NCBI RefSeq assembly: GCF_002368335.1
Contig: NZ_AP018288.1
Coordinates: 5,481,763 to 5,545,762, forward strand
Direction of reading: 5' to 3'
Source of the DNA: Nostoc sp. NIES-4103
GTDB taxonomy: Bacteria > Cyanobacteriota > Cyanobacteriia > Cyanobacteriales > Nostocaceae
DNA length: 64,000 nt
This document shows positions 52,094 to 61,039 of this stretch, one piece after another. The notes beneath the pieces were generated by a model. It searched no databases, was not told where the DNA came from, and was given only the letters and a program-made list of their open reading frames with translations. The number at the start of each line of letters is the position of its first letter. Position 1 is the first letter of the stretch. Made by a program: the position numbers and the translations under genes.

Positions 52094-52675
52094 TTAATGG
52101 TCAACAGACTGCCTATTTTTCTCATCTGCACCAGTGTATCCGGTTGCAACCCACACTAAAGCTCTAACTCCATCACGGATGGATTTTTCTAGTGGTTCAG
52201 ACGGTTGTTGTGAAGGAACTGGTATTGTTTTGAACTCAATACCACGACTACCCAAAACGATGTCACCAATGACAGAAGCACGGCGCATATGGTAGTCAGA
52301 AGTAATTAAATAAACACTCTTGATCCCGCGGGCTTGCAAATCATCTACTAAAGTAGTAAAATTTGTGACAGTATCTACGGCTTCATAATCCAGGTGTAAA
52401 CGTTTGGGATCAACGCCAGCCTTGATAAACACTTTTTGGGTGTATACAGGTGGACTACCGCCAGAAATCCATATTGGTAATTTTGGATGCTGGCGTGCAA
52501 AGTTTGCCGTAAACTTTTCTCTTTCGAGACGTGTCGTTGAACCACCCAAGACTACCATTGCTTGCGGTTGTGTGTATTCGTTTTGTGATTCTTTGTATCC
52601 TAACCACATTAGTAGTGGCAGTGCAAGAAACATAAACCGAATCGATTTACCTGTAAACAAGAGATTATTCTTCAA
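52094..52675 (-). CDS. YdcF/DUF218-family protein
   Basis: A 193-residue DUF218 protein. A hydrophobic N-terminal segment (FMFLALPLLMWLGY) anchors it, followed by QAMVVLGGSTTRLEREKFT, WISGGSPPVY and YLITSDYHMRRASVI, the family core. YdcF-type proteins act near the envelope, some in lipid-linked or cell-wall steps. The frame starts at TTG (52675); the ATG at residue 15 would remove part of the basic leader. The C-terminal SVDH lies in GTTGACC repeat DNA. Confidence 0.85.
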   Translation of the reverse strand: MKNNLLFTGKSIRFMFLALPLLMWLGYKESQNEYTQPQAMVVLGGSTTRLEREKFTANFARQHPKLPIWISGGSPPVYTQKVFIKAGVDPKRLHLDYEAVDTVTNFTTLVDDLQARGIKSVYLITSDYHMRRASVIGDIVLGSRGIEFKTIPVPSQQPSEPLEKSIRDGVRALVWVATGYTGADEKNRQSVDH

Positions 52676-52989
52676 GGTTCTATAAATTAATCTGTTGAGA
52701 CAGAATTGACTCTACAAAAATATAAACAAATATGTAGGGTAGCAGATTTATGGAAAATCTACCCCAGTAATCCCTGGCTATTTTTTTAATACACTTCTAA
52801 TCGCGCTAATCCGCAAATAGTTTGCAGTGATGCATTATCCTACCCTGGATTAGGCAATTAATCAAAGACTTCTTATAAGTTCTCCAAGAAATTTACAACA
52901 TAGACGTAGTAAGGAATGTGGTCATTAAAAAAAGCACCCCTAGGTGGGATGCAGTGAGTAGAAAATGCTGAAGCGGTTATTGTGCCGTG

Positions 52990-53367
52990 TTATTGACTCA
53001 AAAGTGCAAATACTCTCTCCAGAAGCATTTTAGCTTCATGCAAATTCAATAACCTTTCCTGGTCGAATCTATCAGGGTAAGCCATTCTCCTGCCTTCTAG
53101 CGTGATTTTGATGAGTGCTGCTTGCTCATCAGTAGGAGTTTCCATCACCTCTATCATTCTCCCTATTGCTTGGAAGTCAGCAAAATCTGGTGATCTTAAT
53201 CCCCGACCTTGTTTGAACTGTGAAAGGGCAATAATAGGGAATGCCATCAATGAGGTGATGTAACTAGTATTGTAAGCTCTGCTCCCGCTTGGCTTGATGC
53301 CGTAGCGTTGGCACAATTGGCTAAGTTCCTGGATAGTTTTAACTTCCAGTTCTGAGCGAGTGAACAT
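52990..53367 (-). CDS. uncharacterised 125-aa protein, divergent from the RHH/HEPN module
   Basis: A soluble protein starting MFTRSELEVKTIQELSQLCQRYG, a helical SAP-like opening. FKQGRGLRSPDFADFQAIGRMIEVM and RRMAYPDRFDQERLLNLHEAK follow. It lies 28 bases from a large palindrome that separates it from an RHH-like gene on the other strand. This suggests shared regulation. Family not recognised. Confidence 0.6.
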   Translation of the reverse strand: MFTRSELEVKTIQELSQLCQRYGIKPSGSRAYNTSYITSLMAFPIIALSQFKQGRGLRSPDFADFQAIGRMIEVMETPTDEQAALIKITLEGRRMAYPDRFDQERLLNLHEAKMLLERVFALLSQ

Positions 53368-53394
53368 AAAATAAAAGTGTCCATCTAAAGGTGG

Positions 53395-53443
53395 ATATTT
53401 AGTGGTTGTCTAAACTTTGGCGAGTGGAGCAACCACTAAATAT
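53395..53443. promoter_or_regulatory. 14-bp-arm palindrome between divergent genes (probable operator or hairpin)
   Basis: ATATTTAGTGGTTG (53395-53408) and CAACCACTAAATAT (53430-53443) are perfect reverse complements with a 21-base spacer. It lies between the divergent 125-aa gene and the RHH-like gene, where a DNA-binding RHH protein could autoregulate. Binding is inferred. Confidence 0.7.
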
Positions 53444-53495
53444 TTATTAAACAGCGGCTTCCCTGTGTTTCAACTTTAGTTAATAATTCTCAACA

Positions 53496-53687
53496 ATGCC
53501 GAATCCTAGAGGTAATCCTGAAAGCTTAAAACCGTTTACTACTGACCGAGAAGAACCATTGACCGAAAAAATGAATATACGTATGACCAAAACAATGAAG
53601 CAGGAAGTACAACAACAAGAAAACCCACCTGAATTTTGTCGTCAAGCAATCCAGAAAGCACTAGATGAACAGAATAAACAGAAGTAG
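53496..53687 (+). CDS. small RHH-like antitoxin-type protein
   Basis: A 63-residue protein. A charged N-terminus (MPNPRGNPESLKPFTTDREE) is followed by PLTEKMNIRMTKTMKQEVQQQ, a beta-strand/helix pattern typical of CopG/MetJ-type ribbon-helix-helix repressors, and FCRQAIQKALDEQ. It probably binds DNA as a dimer, plausibly at the palindrome 52 bases upstream. The HEPN-like gene starts 19 bases after its stop, so the two could be an antitoxin-toxin or regulatory pair. Confidence 0.7.
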   Translation: MPNPRGNPESLKPFTTDREEPLTEKMNIRMTKTMKQEVQQQENPPEFCRQAIQKALDEQNKQK

Positions 53688-53706
53688 TCGTTATATTTAG
53701 GAAGTT

Positions 53707-54600
53707 ATGGAAAATGCCCAGTACAAAGTTCAGGAGCGACTCAGCCTTGCAAAATCAATTTTTGAGCAAGGCGAACAACTACGTGACCGTTCATTAGTTA
53801 AGGATACGGATAATAATGGATGGACTCACCCATACATTCAGTATGACGCATTAGTTAATTATTTACTTCTTACATGTTTTGATATTTTGGGTCAACCAAA
53901 AGACTGGTTATCTTTTAATGCTTGGCTTGAAGCAAAAAGAACAAAATCTGAGCGTGAAGAAGCGGTATCTTTAATTTCGGAATCTGAGCGTGAAGAAGCG
54001 GTATCTTTAATTTCGGAATCCATCACAACAATAGACGCTACTAAAAAGATACATAATTTTTACCTAAATAAATATGGGGTTAAAAACAGCTTTTACCGCT
54101 TTATTAATGAGGTATTAGATGAAGAGACACGAGAACGTTTGCTATCGAGTGTGAGAATTGAGCAGATAAACAAAGGTTCACCATCAGTAACTATTGATGA
54201 GCATAAGGAAAAAAAGTCGTTCTTGTATGATTCCAGAAATTACTTTACGCATCAGGCAATATTAACAGGGAGTCCTGCTGGTGGTCTGTTTCCAAAGATT
54301 ATAATGATTAAAGATAAAAAAATATTGTGGGGTTACGGAGAAGTACGTAATAACGAAAAGTTTCGTTATAGTGTAAGACGATGACCTTTTGAGTTATTTG
54401 AAATAATTTCAAACGTTATCGGTCAAACTAGCGAAATTTACGATTTTGATATAGAGTGCATGGTTCAGGTTGAACTTGAATCTGAATTTATAGTGATAAA
54501 AAAAGTTAAGCTTAGAGATTTAAAAGATATAAATAGAGTCATTAACTTTGCTAAAAATGTCAAACGTGACGAAGTAAGTGCAAAATGGGAATTCTTTTAA
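53707..54600 (+). pseudogene. HEPN-like protein gene with in-frame TGA at codon 226
   Basis: The frame runs from the ATG at 53707 (AGGAAG ribosome site) for 225 codons to TGA at 54382-54384. It then continues in the same frame for 71 more sense codons to TAA at 54598-54600. Codon 226 as TGG would give a 297-residue protein. SFLYDSRNYFTHQAIL contains R-N-x3-H, the HEPN RNase motif (RX4H), near residue 180, in a helical context. A 36-base tandem duplication near residues 80-104 gives SEREEAVSLISE twice. It may be a broken gene, a truncated active toxin, or a readthrough product. Confidence 0.6.
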
Positions 54601-54805
54601 AGAAGAATCTAGGAGTTTTTAATTACTAACTATTTCTTATATTTGATAATGAATATGATGAACTCCCAGTATAACATATCATATTCATTTGAAGTTATTT
54701 GATCAGTACAAAACAGTGCTTAAGTACTATATTTCAGCTAGTACTATAAAATAGTAAATCCCTAAAACCTTTCTTATTACTAGGTTCCAGGGATTTAGTT
54801 AGATA
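54601..54805. other. gap after HEPN-like gene
   Basis: Nothing beyond AT-rich DNA and a CCTAGGATTTAGTT-like imperfect repeat near 54767-54800. It separates the accessory module from tRNA-Arg. Confidence 0.4.
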
Positions 54806-54879
54806 CGGGACTGGTGCGACTTGAACGCACGACCTAGCGCTTAGGAGGCGCTTGCTCTATCCAACTGAGCCACAGCCCC
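54806..54879 (-). tRNA. tRNA-Arg (anticodon CCU)
   Basis: Reading the minus strand: 7-bp acceptor GGGGCTG/CAGTCCC, D arm GGCTCAGTTGGATAGAGC, anticodon stem AGCGC/GCGCT with loop CTCCTAA (anticodon CCT), and T arm with GTTCAAGTC. The discriminator base is G, and CCA is not encoded. It reads AGG codons. Its 3' end faces the HEPN module, a common integration site, but I found no second att copy. Confidence 0.95.
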
Positions 54880-54909
54880 AAAAAAGTGCTATGTAGAATT
54901 ATAACAGTT

Positions 54910-56007
54910 TTAGCTAGACTGCCATGAATTGTCCCAAGAACCCCCGCCTGTTTCTAAACCACAAAGGGAACTTTGTGCTTTCAAGATTATTTGAGATTGT
55001 TGATTATTGATTTTTCGCAACTCTAAATCTAGCTTTCCTTGCATGGTGTCCTGACAACAGAAGCTTAAACCATTGGCTGTAGGCGCACGCAAGGGTGTAC
55101 CAGGTAAATGGGTAGTTCCTGTCAAGTCAACCTCATAGTATAGATTACGTGCTTGCATTTGCCATCTACCCCAAGGCTGAATATTCCACTCTACTTGGGA
55201 ATTCCAGGGAACAAATTCATAAAACTTACCTTGATAGTGTAAGCCAATCATTGCTACTGATTCCATCCACCACAACACACCACGCCTTCCACCACCAGCA
55301 GTTAATGCTAAGTCTGGTTCACCGTCAAAACTATTACAATTTAGCCAAAACCATTTTTGGGGAAATGCACCGCCCCAATTTTTTTCACCGTAGGCTGGCA
55401 CATTTGTAAATTCGTAGATTTTACCATTCCAATCAATCCAACCGCTTGCCAAACCGTGGGCCATTAAAATTTGCCATCCAGGTTCAAAGATTTGTAAAAA
55501 TGACAGCCAGCCGGCTGTTGATTGCTGAATGCTATTTTGATTACCCCAACCGTAAATCGGTTGAATTTCGTACTGCCAACGGCAATAATTATTGGTAGCG
55601 CGATCGCGAATCATTCCCTGATTTAAAGTAGCTGTAGCTTGATAGCCTTCTTGCACATAGCGCTCAAACTCTGCTGGTAATAGGTAAATTGGTTCGGTAT
55701 CTAAATCTGTTTTACCCCAATGACCTAAACCTAGAACATCTCGACTACCCCAAAATTTTGTCACATCAGGAAAAGTACGATACAGATACTCGTCATTAGG
55801 GCCAAGCACTTGTGCGGCACCACCGCTATAGGGTTTACCGCCAATGGGATCTTCGATAGAGTACATAAAAGCAAATGTTTGCTTAATTTCAGGCAAAGTT
55901 ACGCGATAATACCAGCCTTCAAAAAAGCGGCGGCTACTACCATCCCAGTGATAGCCGCTATGAGGGGTTTGAGTTAGCTGCAAAGAATGATTGGGAATAA
56001 TTAACAT
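54910..56007 (-). CDS. tocopherol cyclase (VTE1/Slr1737 type)
   Basis: A 365-residue protein with the opening TPHSGYHWDGSSRRFFEGWYYRVTLPE and FAFMYSIEDPIGGKPYSGG, characteristic of tocopherol cyclase. It closes the chromanol ring of 2,3-dimethyl-phytylbenzoquinol in vitamin E synthesis. It has no signal peptide; the conserved beta-barrel body and the GGGRRGVLWWMESVAMIGLHY block near 245 are present. It begins 34 bases from the divergent J-domain gene. Confidence 0.92.
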   Translation of the reverse strand: MLIIPNHSLQLTQTPHSGYHWDGSSRRFFEGWYYRVTLPEIKQTFAFMYSIEDPIGGKPYSGGAAQVLGPNDEYLYRTFPDVTKFWGSRDVLGLGHWGKTDLDTEPIYLLPAEFERYVQEGYQATATLNQGMIRDRATNNYCRWQYEIQPIYGWGNQNSIQQSTAGWLSFLQIFEPGWQILMAHGLASGWIDWNGKIYEFTNVPAYGEKNWGGAFPQKWFWLNCNSFDGEPDLALTAGGGRRGVLWWMESVAMIGLHYQGKFYEFVPWNSQVEWNIQPWGRWQMQARNLYYEVDLTGTTHLPGTPLRAPTANGLSFCCQDTMQGKLDLELRKINNQQSQIILKAQSSLCGLETGGGSWDNSWQSS

Positions 56008-56041
56008 AGATTTACATAGTTAGATATTCTCAGTAGGCGCA

Positions 56042-56686
56042 ATGTCAAACGACAAGCCACCAGAGCATTCACACCTCGGTATCAATCATGCTTACGAAAT
56101 TCTAGGACTGATACCTGGTGCATCTTTAGCACAAGTGAAACAAGCTTACCGTAAGCTGGTTAAAATTTGGCATCCCGATCGCTTTTCTGACCAAAAGCAA
56201 AAACAAAAAGCTGAGGAAAAAATCAAAATCATCAATGCAGCGTACAATAAACTTAGGTCTGAAAATCTGCCTGAAAATCCAACTGTTGTCAATCCAGCTT
56301 CATCTTCTCCAAAAAATCCCCCAAAAGTATCTGTCAACCGCTGGGATGCCCAAACTTACTATAACTTTGGCGTGGAGAATGCCACTAAAGGATTTTACCA
56401 GGAAGCGATCGCAGATTTTACCCAAGCGATTCGTCTCAACCCCAACTATATAGAAGCATACAAATATCGAGGGCTGGTTTGCTCTCAACTGGGATATGAA
56501 CATAGAGCGACTTCAGATTTAAATAAAGCTGCACAGCTGGAATTTGATTTGAGTATTCGCAACACTGCTTTTAGATCACGAAAATCAAGATGGTCACAGC
56601 GAATAGAATTTGTCTCTAAGCCTAAACCTCTAGCTGTTGTCGAAAGGTTGTGTCAGAAAATCAAAAGGTTATTCAGATTCAAATGA
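56042..56686 (+). CDS. J-domain / TPR protein
   Basis: A 214-residue fusion. The N-terminal J domain (about 14-70) has YEILGLIPGASLAQVKQAYRKL and the essential HPD in WHPDRFSDQ. A short linker precedes a TPR pair (about 100-175, YYNFGVENATKGFYQEAIADFTQAIRLNPNYIEAYKYRG). It could recruit a DnaK to TPR partners. It shares near-identical domain order with the next gene, which adds WD40 repeats; they appear to be tandem duplicates. Confidence 0.88.
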   Translation: MSNDKPPEHSHLGINHAYEILGLIPGASLAQVKQAYRKLVKIWHPDRFSDQKQKQKAEEKIKIINAAYNKLRSENLPENPTVVNPASSSPKNPPKVSVNRWDAQTYYNFGVENATKGFYQEAIADFTQAIRLNPNYIEAYKYRGLVCSQLGYEHRATSDLNKAAQLEFDLSIRNTAFRSRKSRWSQRIEFVSKPKPLAVVERLCQKIKRLFRFK

Positions 56687-56782
56687 TGACCGATGGCTGT
56701 TGGTGACAGCATACTTAGAGTTATGCATAATTAGTAATTGGGAATACTAAGTACAGTAATATGTGCTGATTATATTCCTAGT

Positions 56783-58213
56783 ATGAGCGATCGCTTAGAT
56801 ATAAATTATGCTTACGAAATCCTTGGTTTAAAACCTGGTGCAGCAGTTGAGGAGGTTAAACAAGCTTACCGCCAGATGGCTAAGACTTGGCATCCAGATT
56901 GTTTTCTCGAACCGCAGCAAAAGCTAGTAGCAGAAGCAAAAATTAAAGAAATCAATCAAGCTTATGCCAGATTAAAGTTTTATCAACCAAGTCAGGCAAG
57001 TCAATTTGTTTCTACTTCCACCAAAATTGATTCTATTCCCAATAGTGCCGAAAAATTTTACAAGCAGGCAATAGAAAAAGCTCAAAGAGGAAAATATACT
57101 GAAGCAATTGAAGACTTTACACAAGCGATTCGTCTTAACCCTAACTATATTGAAGCTTATAAATACCGAGGGCTTGCTTGCTCGAAGCTGGGATATGAGA
57201 ATAGAGCTTGGTCAGATTTGAAAAAAGCTAAAGAACTGGAACTTAAACAGCAAAAAGCATCACCTAAACCTGCACCGCCACCACCAAAGCCACCAACACC
57301 ATCACCTGAAGCACATTCTGAACCTTCACCGTGGAAATGTATACATACCCTGAGTCATCTGAATTGGGTTTTTACCACTGCAATTAGTCCAGATGGTTAC
57401 ACTCTTGCCAGTGGTAGTAGTGATAAGACTATCAAAATTTGGCATCTGGAAACAGGAAAATTATTACATACTCTTACTGGACATAAACAGTGGGTGAGAA
57501 ACCTTGCATTCAGTCCAGATAGCCAAACTCTAGTGAGTGCCAGCGATGATAGTACAACTATGATTTGGCAAGTGTCCACAGGTAACTTACTCAACACCCT
57601 GAAAGTACATTCAACTCCTGTTTTTTCGGTAATCTTGAGTCCAGATGGTCAGACTGTACTAAGTGGCGGAAGAGACACGACTATCAAAATTACCCACATA
57701 GGTATGGGACAATTACTACACGTCCTCAAAGGTCATGGCTATGTGGTTTCCTCTCTTGCCATTTGCCCAAAGCGACAAATTTTAGTCAGTGGTAGTTATG
57801 ACAACACTATCAATTTGTGGAATTTGAAGAGTAAGAAACTTTTACACACACTCAAAGGACATTCAGGTTGGGTAACTGGTGTGGCAATTAGCCCTGATGA
57901 GCAAATTTTAGCCAGTAGCAGTTATGACCAGACTATCAAGCTGTGGGACATAAGTACAGGTAAGCTATTTAGCACTCTAGCCGGACATCACAACTATGTT
58001 TGGTCTGTAGCTTTCAGTCCTGATGGTCAGCATCTTGCTAGTGCTAGTGCAGATCATACTGTGAAGTTATGGCACGTTGATACTAGGCAAAAGCTTTATA
58101 CTTTGGGCAGTCATTCTGATTGGATTTATTCTGTAGCTTTTAGTCCCGATGGTAAAACCGTTGTCAGCGGTAGTCGAGACATGACAGTTAAGATTTGGCA
58201 GTGTGATGTTTAA
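56783..58213 (+). CDS. J-domain / TPR / seven-blade WD40 protein
   Basis: A 476-residue protein from the ATG at 56783; a TTG at 56738 would add 15 residues. J domain at about 5-60 (HPD in WHPDCFLEPQ), TPR pair at about 90-160 (IEDFTQAIRLNPNYIEAYKYRGL), and a proline-rich linker (SPKPAPPPPKPPTPSP). Seven WD40 repeats follow to the end, each close to GHxxWVxxVAFSPDGxxLASxSxDxTIKLW, a complete propeller. It may link DnaK to protein targets via the propeller; the target is unknown. The J-TPR half is a relative of the 214-residue neighbour. Confidence 0.9.
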   Translation: MSDRLDINYAYEILGLKPGAAVEEVKQAYRQMAKTWHPDCFLEPQQKLVAEAKIKEINQAYARLKFYQPSQASQFVSTSTKIDSIPNSAEKFYKQAIEKAQRGKYTEAIEDFTQAIRLNPNYIEAYKYRGLACSKLGYENRAWSDLKKAKELELKQQKASPKPAPPPPKPPTPSPEAHSEPSPWKCIHTLSHLNWVFTTAISPDGYTLASGSSDKTIKIWHLETGKLLHTLTGHKQWVRNLAFSPDSQTLVSASDDSTTMIWQVSTGNLLNTLKVHSTPVFSVILSPDGQTVLSGGRDTTIKITHIGMGQLLHVLKGHGYVVSSLAICPKRQILVSGSYDNTINLWNLKSKKLLHTLKGHSGWVTGVAISPDEQILASSSYDQTIKLWDISTGKLFSTLAGHHNYVWSVAFSPDGQHLASASADHTVKLWHVDTRQKLYTLGSHSDWIYSVAFSPDGKTVVSGSRDMTVKIWQCDV

Positions 58214-58765
58214 ATAGCAAGACTTACGCAAACAATAGGCGCAACCCAGATTTTCATGTAGCAGCAATTCATAAATTGCTGCTACGGCGTGTAGTTTTGG
58301 GTAAACCAGCACAACAATAATTAGGACTTACGTAACTGGCACACCAAATAATAGTCACCGCGCTGGCTCACCAATTACTGACTTTACAGGTATCACAAGT
58401 GTTTACACGGTCATGTTATCACTATAGATTAGCTTTACAATTTATTTATACATCATATTTAAAATCTTACAATTATTTTAACTAAATTCAATTAAATAGT
58501 GTAAACAAACATCGCAATTTTGTAGATGTTTGACCGCTATCAAACAACTATCAAATAAGTTCATAAACAAAAAATAATTTCAATTTTTACTTCTCTTGAT
58601 AGGTTTTAATCTCTTCTTCGGATAGAACCAAACGAGTATCTAAAACTTTAATATTTAAGCAGATATCAAGTTCCATCACAAACAACTCTGGATAAATATA
58701 AAACTTTTTCAAGCAGTTAAAAACTCATTTAACAAAATTTCCCATTGAGGAGTGAAATCAAAACA
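58214..58765. other. gap before the single-TM protein
   Basis: No gene seen. Two direct GACTTACG repeat ends at 58220 and 58325 and the 28-bp palindrome at 58258-58285 lie here. The rest is AT-rich. Confidence 0.5.
58258..58285. repeat. 28-bp GTAG-type palindrome
   Basis: GTAGCAGCAATTCA faces TAAATTGCTGCTAC, with 13 of 14 arm bases complementary. Same length and ends as the copies at 55, 21526 and 32437. Confidence 0.8.
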
Positions 58766-59494
58766 ATGACTATTCCTAATAATCAAAACGAAAGCACTGA
58801 AATTAAGCAAGAATCTTACACCGGAACTGACGGTAACACTCACACCCACATGACGCGAACTACCGAAACCGTTAATAACAAAACAGCTAATCCCAACTCT
58901 TATCAGCATGGTTATTTACATGGTCGTAGTAGCGAACGCAGCTACCAGCAAGCTTATTTAGCTGAACGTGACAATAACAACGCTGCACGTGGGTTACTGT
59001 TGGGTGTTATCTTAACCTCTCTGATTACTTTAATTGGAAGTGCAGTTTGGTACTTCAATCAACGCGACAACGCAACAGTTGACAATGTTGAAAATACCAC
59101 GCCTGTTTTGGTTCCTGTACCGAGTAACAATAGTCCTACTCCTAGCGCATCTCCTCAACCAGAAACTACGATTATTGAAAGAACCAGAGAAGTACCTGTT
59201 CCGGTTCCAGTTCCGCAACAGCAAGTTTCGCCCCCAGCCACATCTTCCACACCGAACATTAACATTACTGTTCCACCCCAGCAGCCCGCAATAGAAAAAG
59301 CGCCTTCTGCAACTCAAACGACCCCCAAACAGACACAAAGCCCAACAAACTCTACTGATAACACTTCTGTTCCCGACAGCAACAGTGATACCTCTAAAAC
59401 CACTTCACCTCAAGGAATAGACCAATCAAAAGGTACATCTAGTAACGATTCTTCTACCACTGGTGATACTAGTACAGGTGACTCTGCTCAATAA
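58766..59494 (+). CDS. single-pass membrane protein with Pro/Ser/Thr-rich periplasmic tail
   Basis: A 242-residue protein from the ATG at 58766; the frame opens with a TTG at 58745, but GAGGAGTG just before the ATG fits a ribosome site. The polar N-terminus contains NSYQHGYLHGRSSERSYQQAYL. A single transmembrane helix lies at about 75-97 (GLLLGVILTSLITLIGSAVWYF). The long tail is rich in Pro, Ser, Thr and Gln (VPVPVPQQQ, TTPKQTQSPTNSTDNTS). Function unknown; a cell-envelope spacer or stalk is one idea. Confidence 0.75.
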   Translation: MTIPNNQNESTEIKQESYTGTDGNTHTHMTRTTETVNNKTANPNSYQHGYLHGRSSERSYQQAYLAERDNNNAARGLLLGVILTSLITLIGSAVWYFNQRDNATVDNVENTTPVLVPVPSNNSPTPSASPQPETTIIERTREVPVPVPVPQQQVSPPATSSTPNINITVPPQQPAIEKAPSATQTTPKQTQSPTNSTDNTSVPDSNSDTSKTTSPQGIDQSKGTSSNDSSTTGDTSTGDSAQ

Positions 59495-60131
59495 CGGCTA
59501 GCTTCCCAATTTTTATACACGCTTAATACTACCAAAATTTGTAGCAGTATGTAGTAAACAGCATAATTCTTAAGAAAGATTTCCAAATTGTTGCAACAAA
59601 TTAATGGTAATCAAGTTTGGTAAACATGTTACCCAACATCAGAAAGAGAATGCTAAATTAAGAACAAGGTACAAAAAGGTTAAAAGTTAGTTAAACAAAA
59701 CCTTGAAATTAGAGCCTGTACCTCCTGCTCTAATATCGTTGCAATCACGAATCAATTGACGCATCTTGTGAAAGTGTTTTCGCCTTGAGTTTATTGATTT
59801 TTTTGGAGGTTTTTGAACGTACAGCCAGAAATGCCTGCCTATTGGAATCGGTGATGCTCAATGTTGAATGAAATGATTGCAAATATTGTCCACCTTATTT
59901 GAGCTATATTTCCTCTGTTTTTTCAATTCCTCAAAACTATTGCATATTTAATAAACCGCCAAAAGTTGCTGATATTTATCCATCGTAGCTTTTGGCGGTT
60001 ATTGTTATGAGTAAAGATAAATTCCATAATCCAGAATTTCATAACATTTTGGATTTTGAATTGAAAATCATATTCTGAGTTTTCAGCAATCTATCGCGGC
60101 AATCATTTTTTAAATTGGTATTAAATCTCGA
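59495..60131. other. gap with a long-loop hairpin at 59954-60000
   Basis: No gene seen. AACCGCCAAAAG (59954-59965) pairs with CTTTTGGCGGTT (59989-60000), a 12-bp stem with a 23-base loop followed by ATTGTTATG. It could end a transcript from 59800-59950. Confidence 0.5.
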
Positions 60132-60965
60132 CTATTGACTATCTAACGTGATCACAGTCACTTCTGGCGGACAAAATAAACGTCCTGGTCGATAAGTTCC
60201 TAAGCCACGATTGACATACAACTGATTATTTGCTACTTGGTGAAAGCCTTGTGCCCATTCCCAATATCGCACCACTTTTGAACAATCTCCGAGTAAAAAT
60301 GGCACCCAACGCCGCAATTTTTTAGGAAGTTGTTTTAGCAGCTTTTTGTAATGAAAGACTACAGGCCCAACGCCTGGTAATACGATATGACCGCCGTGGG
60401 TATGACCAGATAGTTGCAAATCTACTCGCCATTGTTCCAAGATTTTAGCAGTATCTGGGTTGTGAGATAAAACAATGCGGGGTGTAGAGGGGTCTAGCTG
60501 ATTCATGATTGGTGCTGGGTTAAATTCCCGCGACCAATAATCAGCCAGTCCTATTATTGGTAATTCTTGTCCAAATGGATAGGCAATTTCATTCCAAAGG
60601 ACATTAATCCCGATGCTGGTAAACGCTGATGTCACTTCCTGTTTGGAGTGATTGTAGTGAATGTCATGGTTACCGAGTACAGCATAAATACCATAGCGAC
60701 TTTGTAAATGTTTGAGTCGCAGTACAAGCTGGTGAATTGGAGTCGGATCGTCGGTTACATAGTCGCCGGTTAATACAATTAAATCTGGTTCAGCTTCATT
60801 AGTGGCAGCGATCGCATTTTCTAACATTTCCTCTGACAACCGCAAACCATCATAGTGAAAATCTGACAACTGTACCAATTTTATACCTTGTAAAGACGTT
60901 GGAAGTTCCGCAATCTTAACCGTTAATTTATCTACACTTAAACATCCTGTAAACAACCAGTGCAT
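60132..60965 (-). CDS. metallophosphoesterase, paralogue A
   Basis: A 277-residue calcineurin-like phosphoesterase (YkuE/YaeI type). Metal-binding motifs: LVQLSDFHYDG (35-43), LTGDYV near 65, LGNHDIHYN near 96 and SGHTHGGHIVLPG near 185. A short hydrophobic N-terminus (MHWLFTGCLS) suggests membrane attachment. Substrate unknown; relatives cut lipid A or nucleotide-type phosphoesters. It is 71% or so like the next gene by eye, a tandem duplication. The stop lies in the repeat GATAGTCAATAG. Confidence 0.88.
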   Translation of the reverse strand: MHWLFTGCLSVDKLTVKIAELPTSLQGIKLVQLSDFHYDGLRLSEEMLENAIAATNEAEPDLIVLTGDYVTDDPTPIHQLVLRLKHLQSRYGIYAVLGNHDIHYNHSKQEVTSAFTSIGINVLWNEIAYPFGQELPIIGLADYWSREFNPAPIMNQLDPSTPRIVLSHNPDTAKILEQWRVDLQLSGHTHGGHIVLPGVGPVVFHYKKLLKQLPKKLRRWVPFLLGDCSKVVRYWEWAQGFHQVANNQLYVNRGLGTYRPGRLFCPPEVTVITLDSQ

Positions 60966-61039
60966 AGTGTACCAAGCCTCCTCCTACCAGTTTTTACAGC
61001 TTATCAAAAATCAAAATGCATCTTGAGTAAGTAGAAAAA

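Noticed and set aside
54382..54384. TGA as a selenocysteine codon in the HEPN-like gene
   Set aside because: No SECIS-like stem is obvious just after it, there is no redox motif around it, and such recoding is not expected in this group.
54806..54879. tRNA-Arg as an integration (att) site for the HEPN module
   Set aside because: No second copy of the tRNA 3' end was seen on the far side of the module and no integrase is present in the window.
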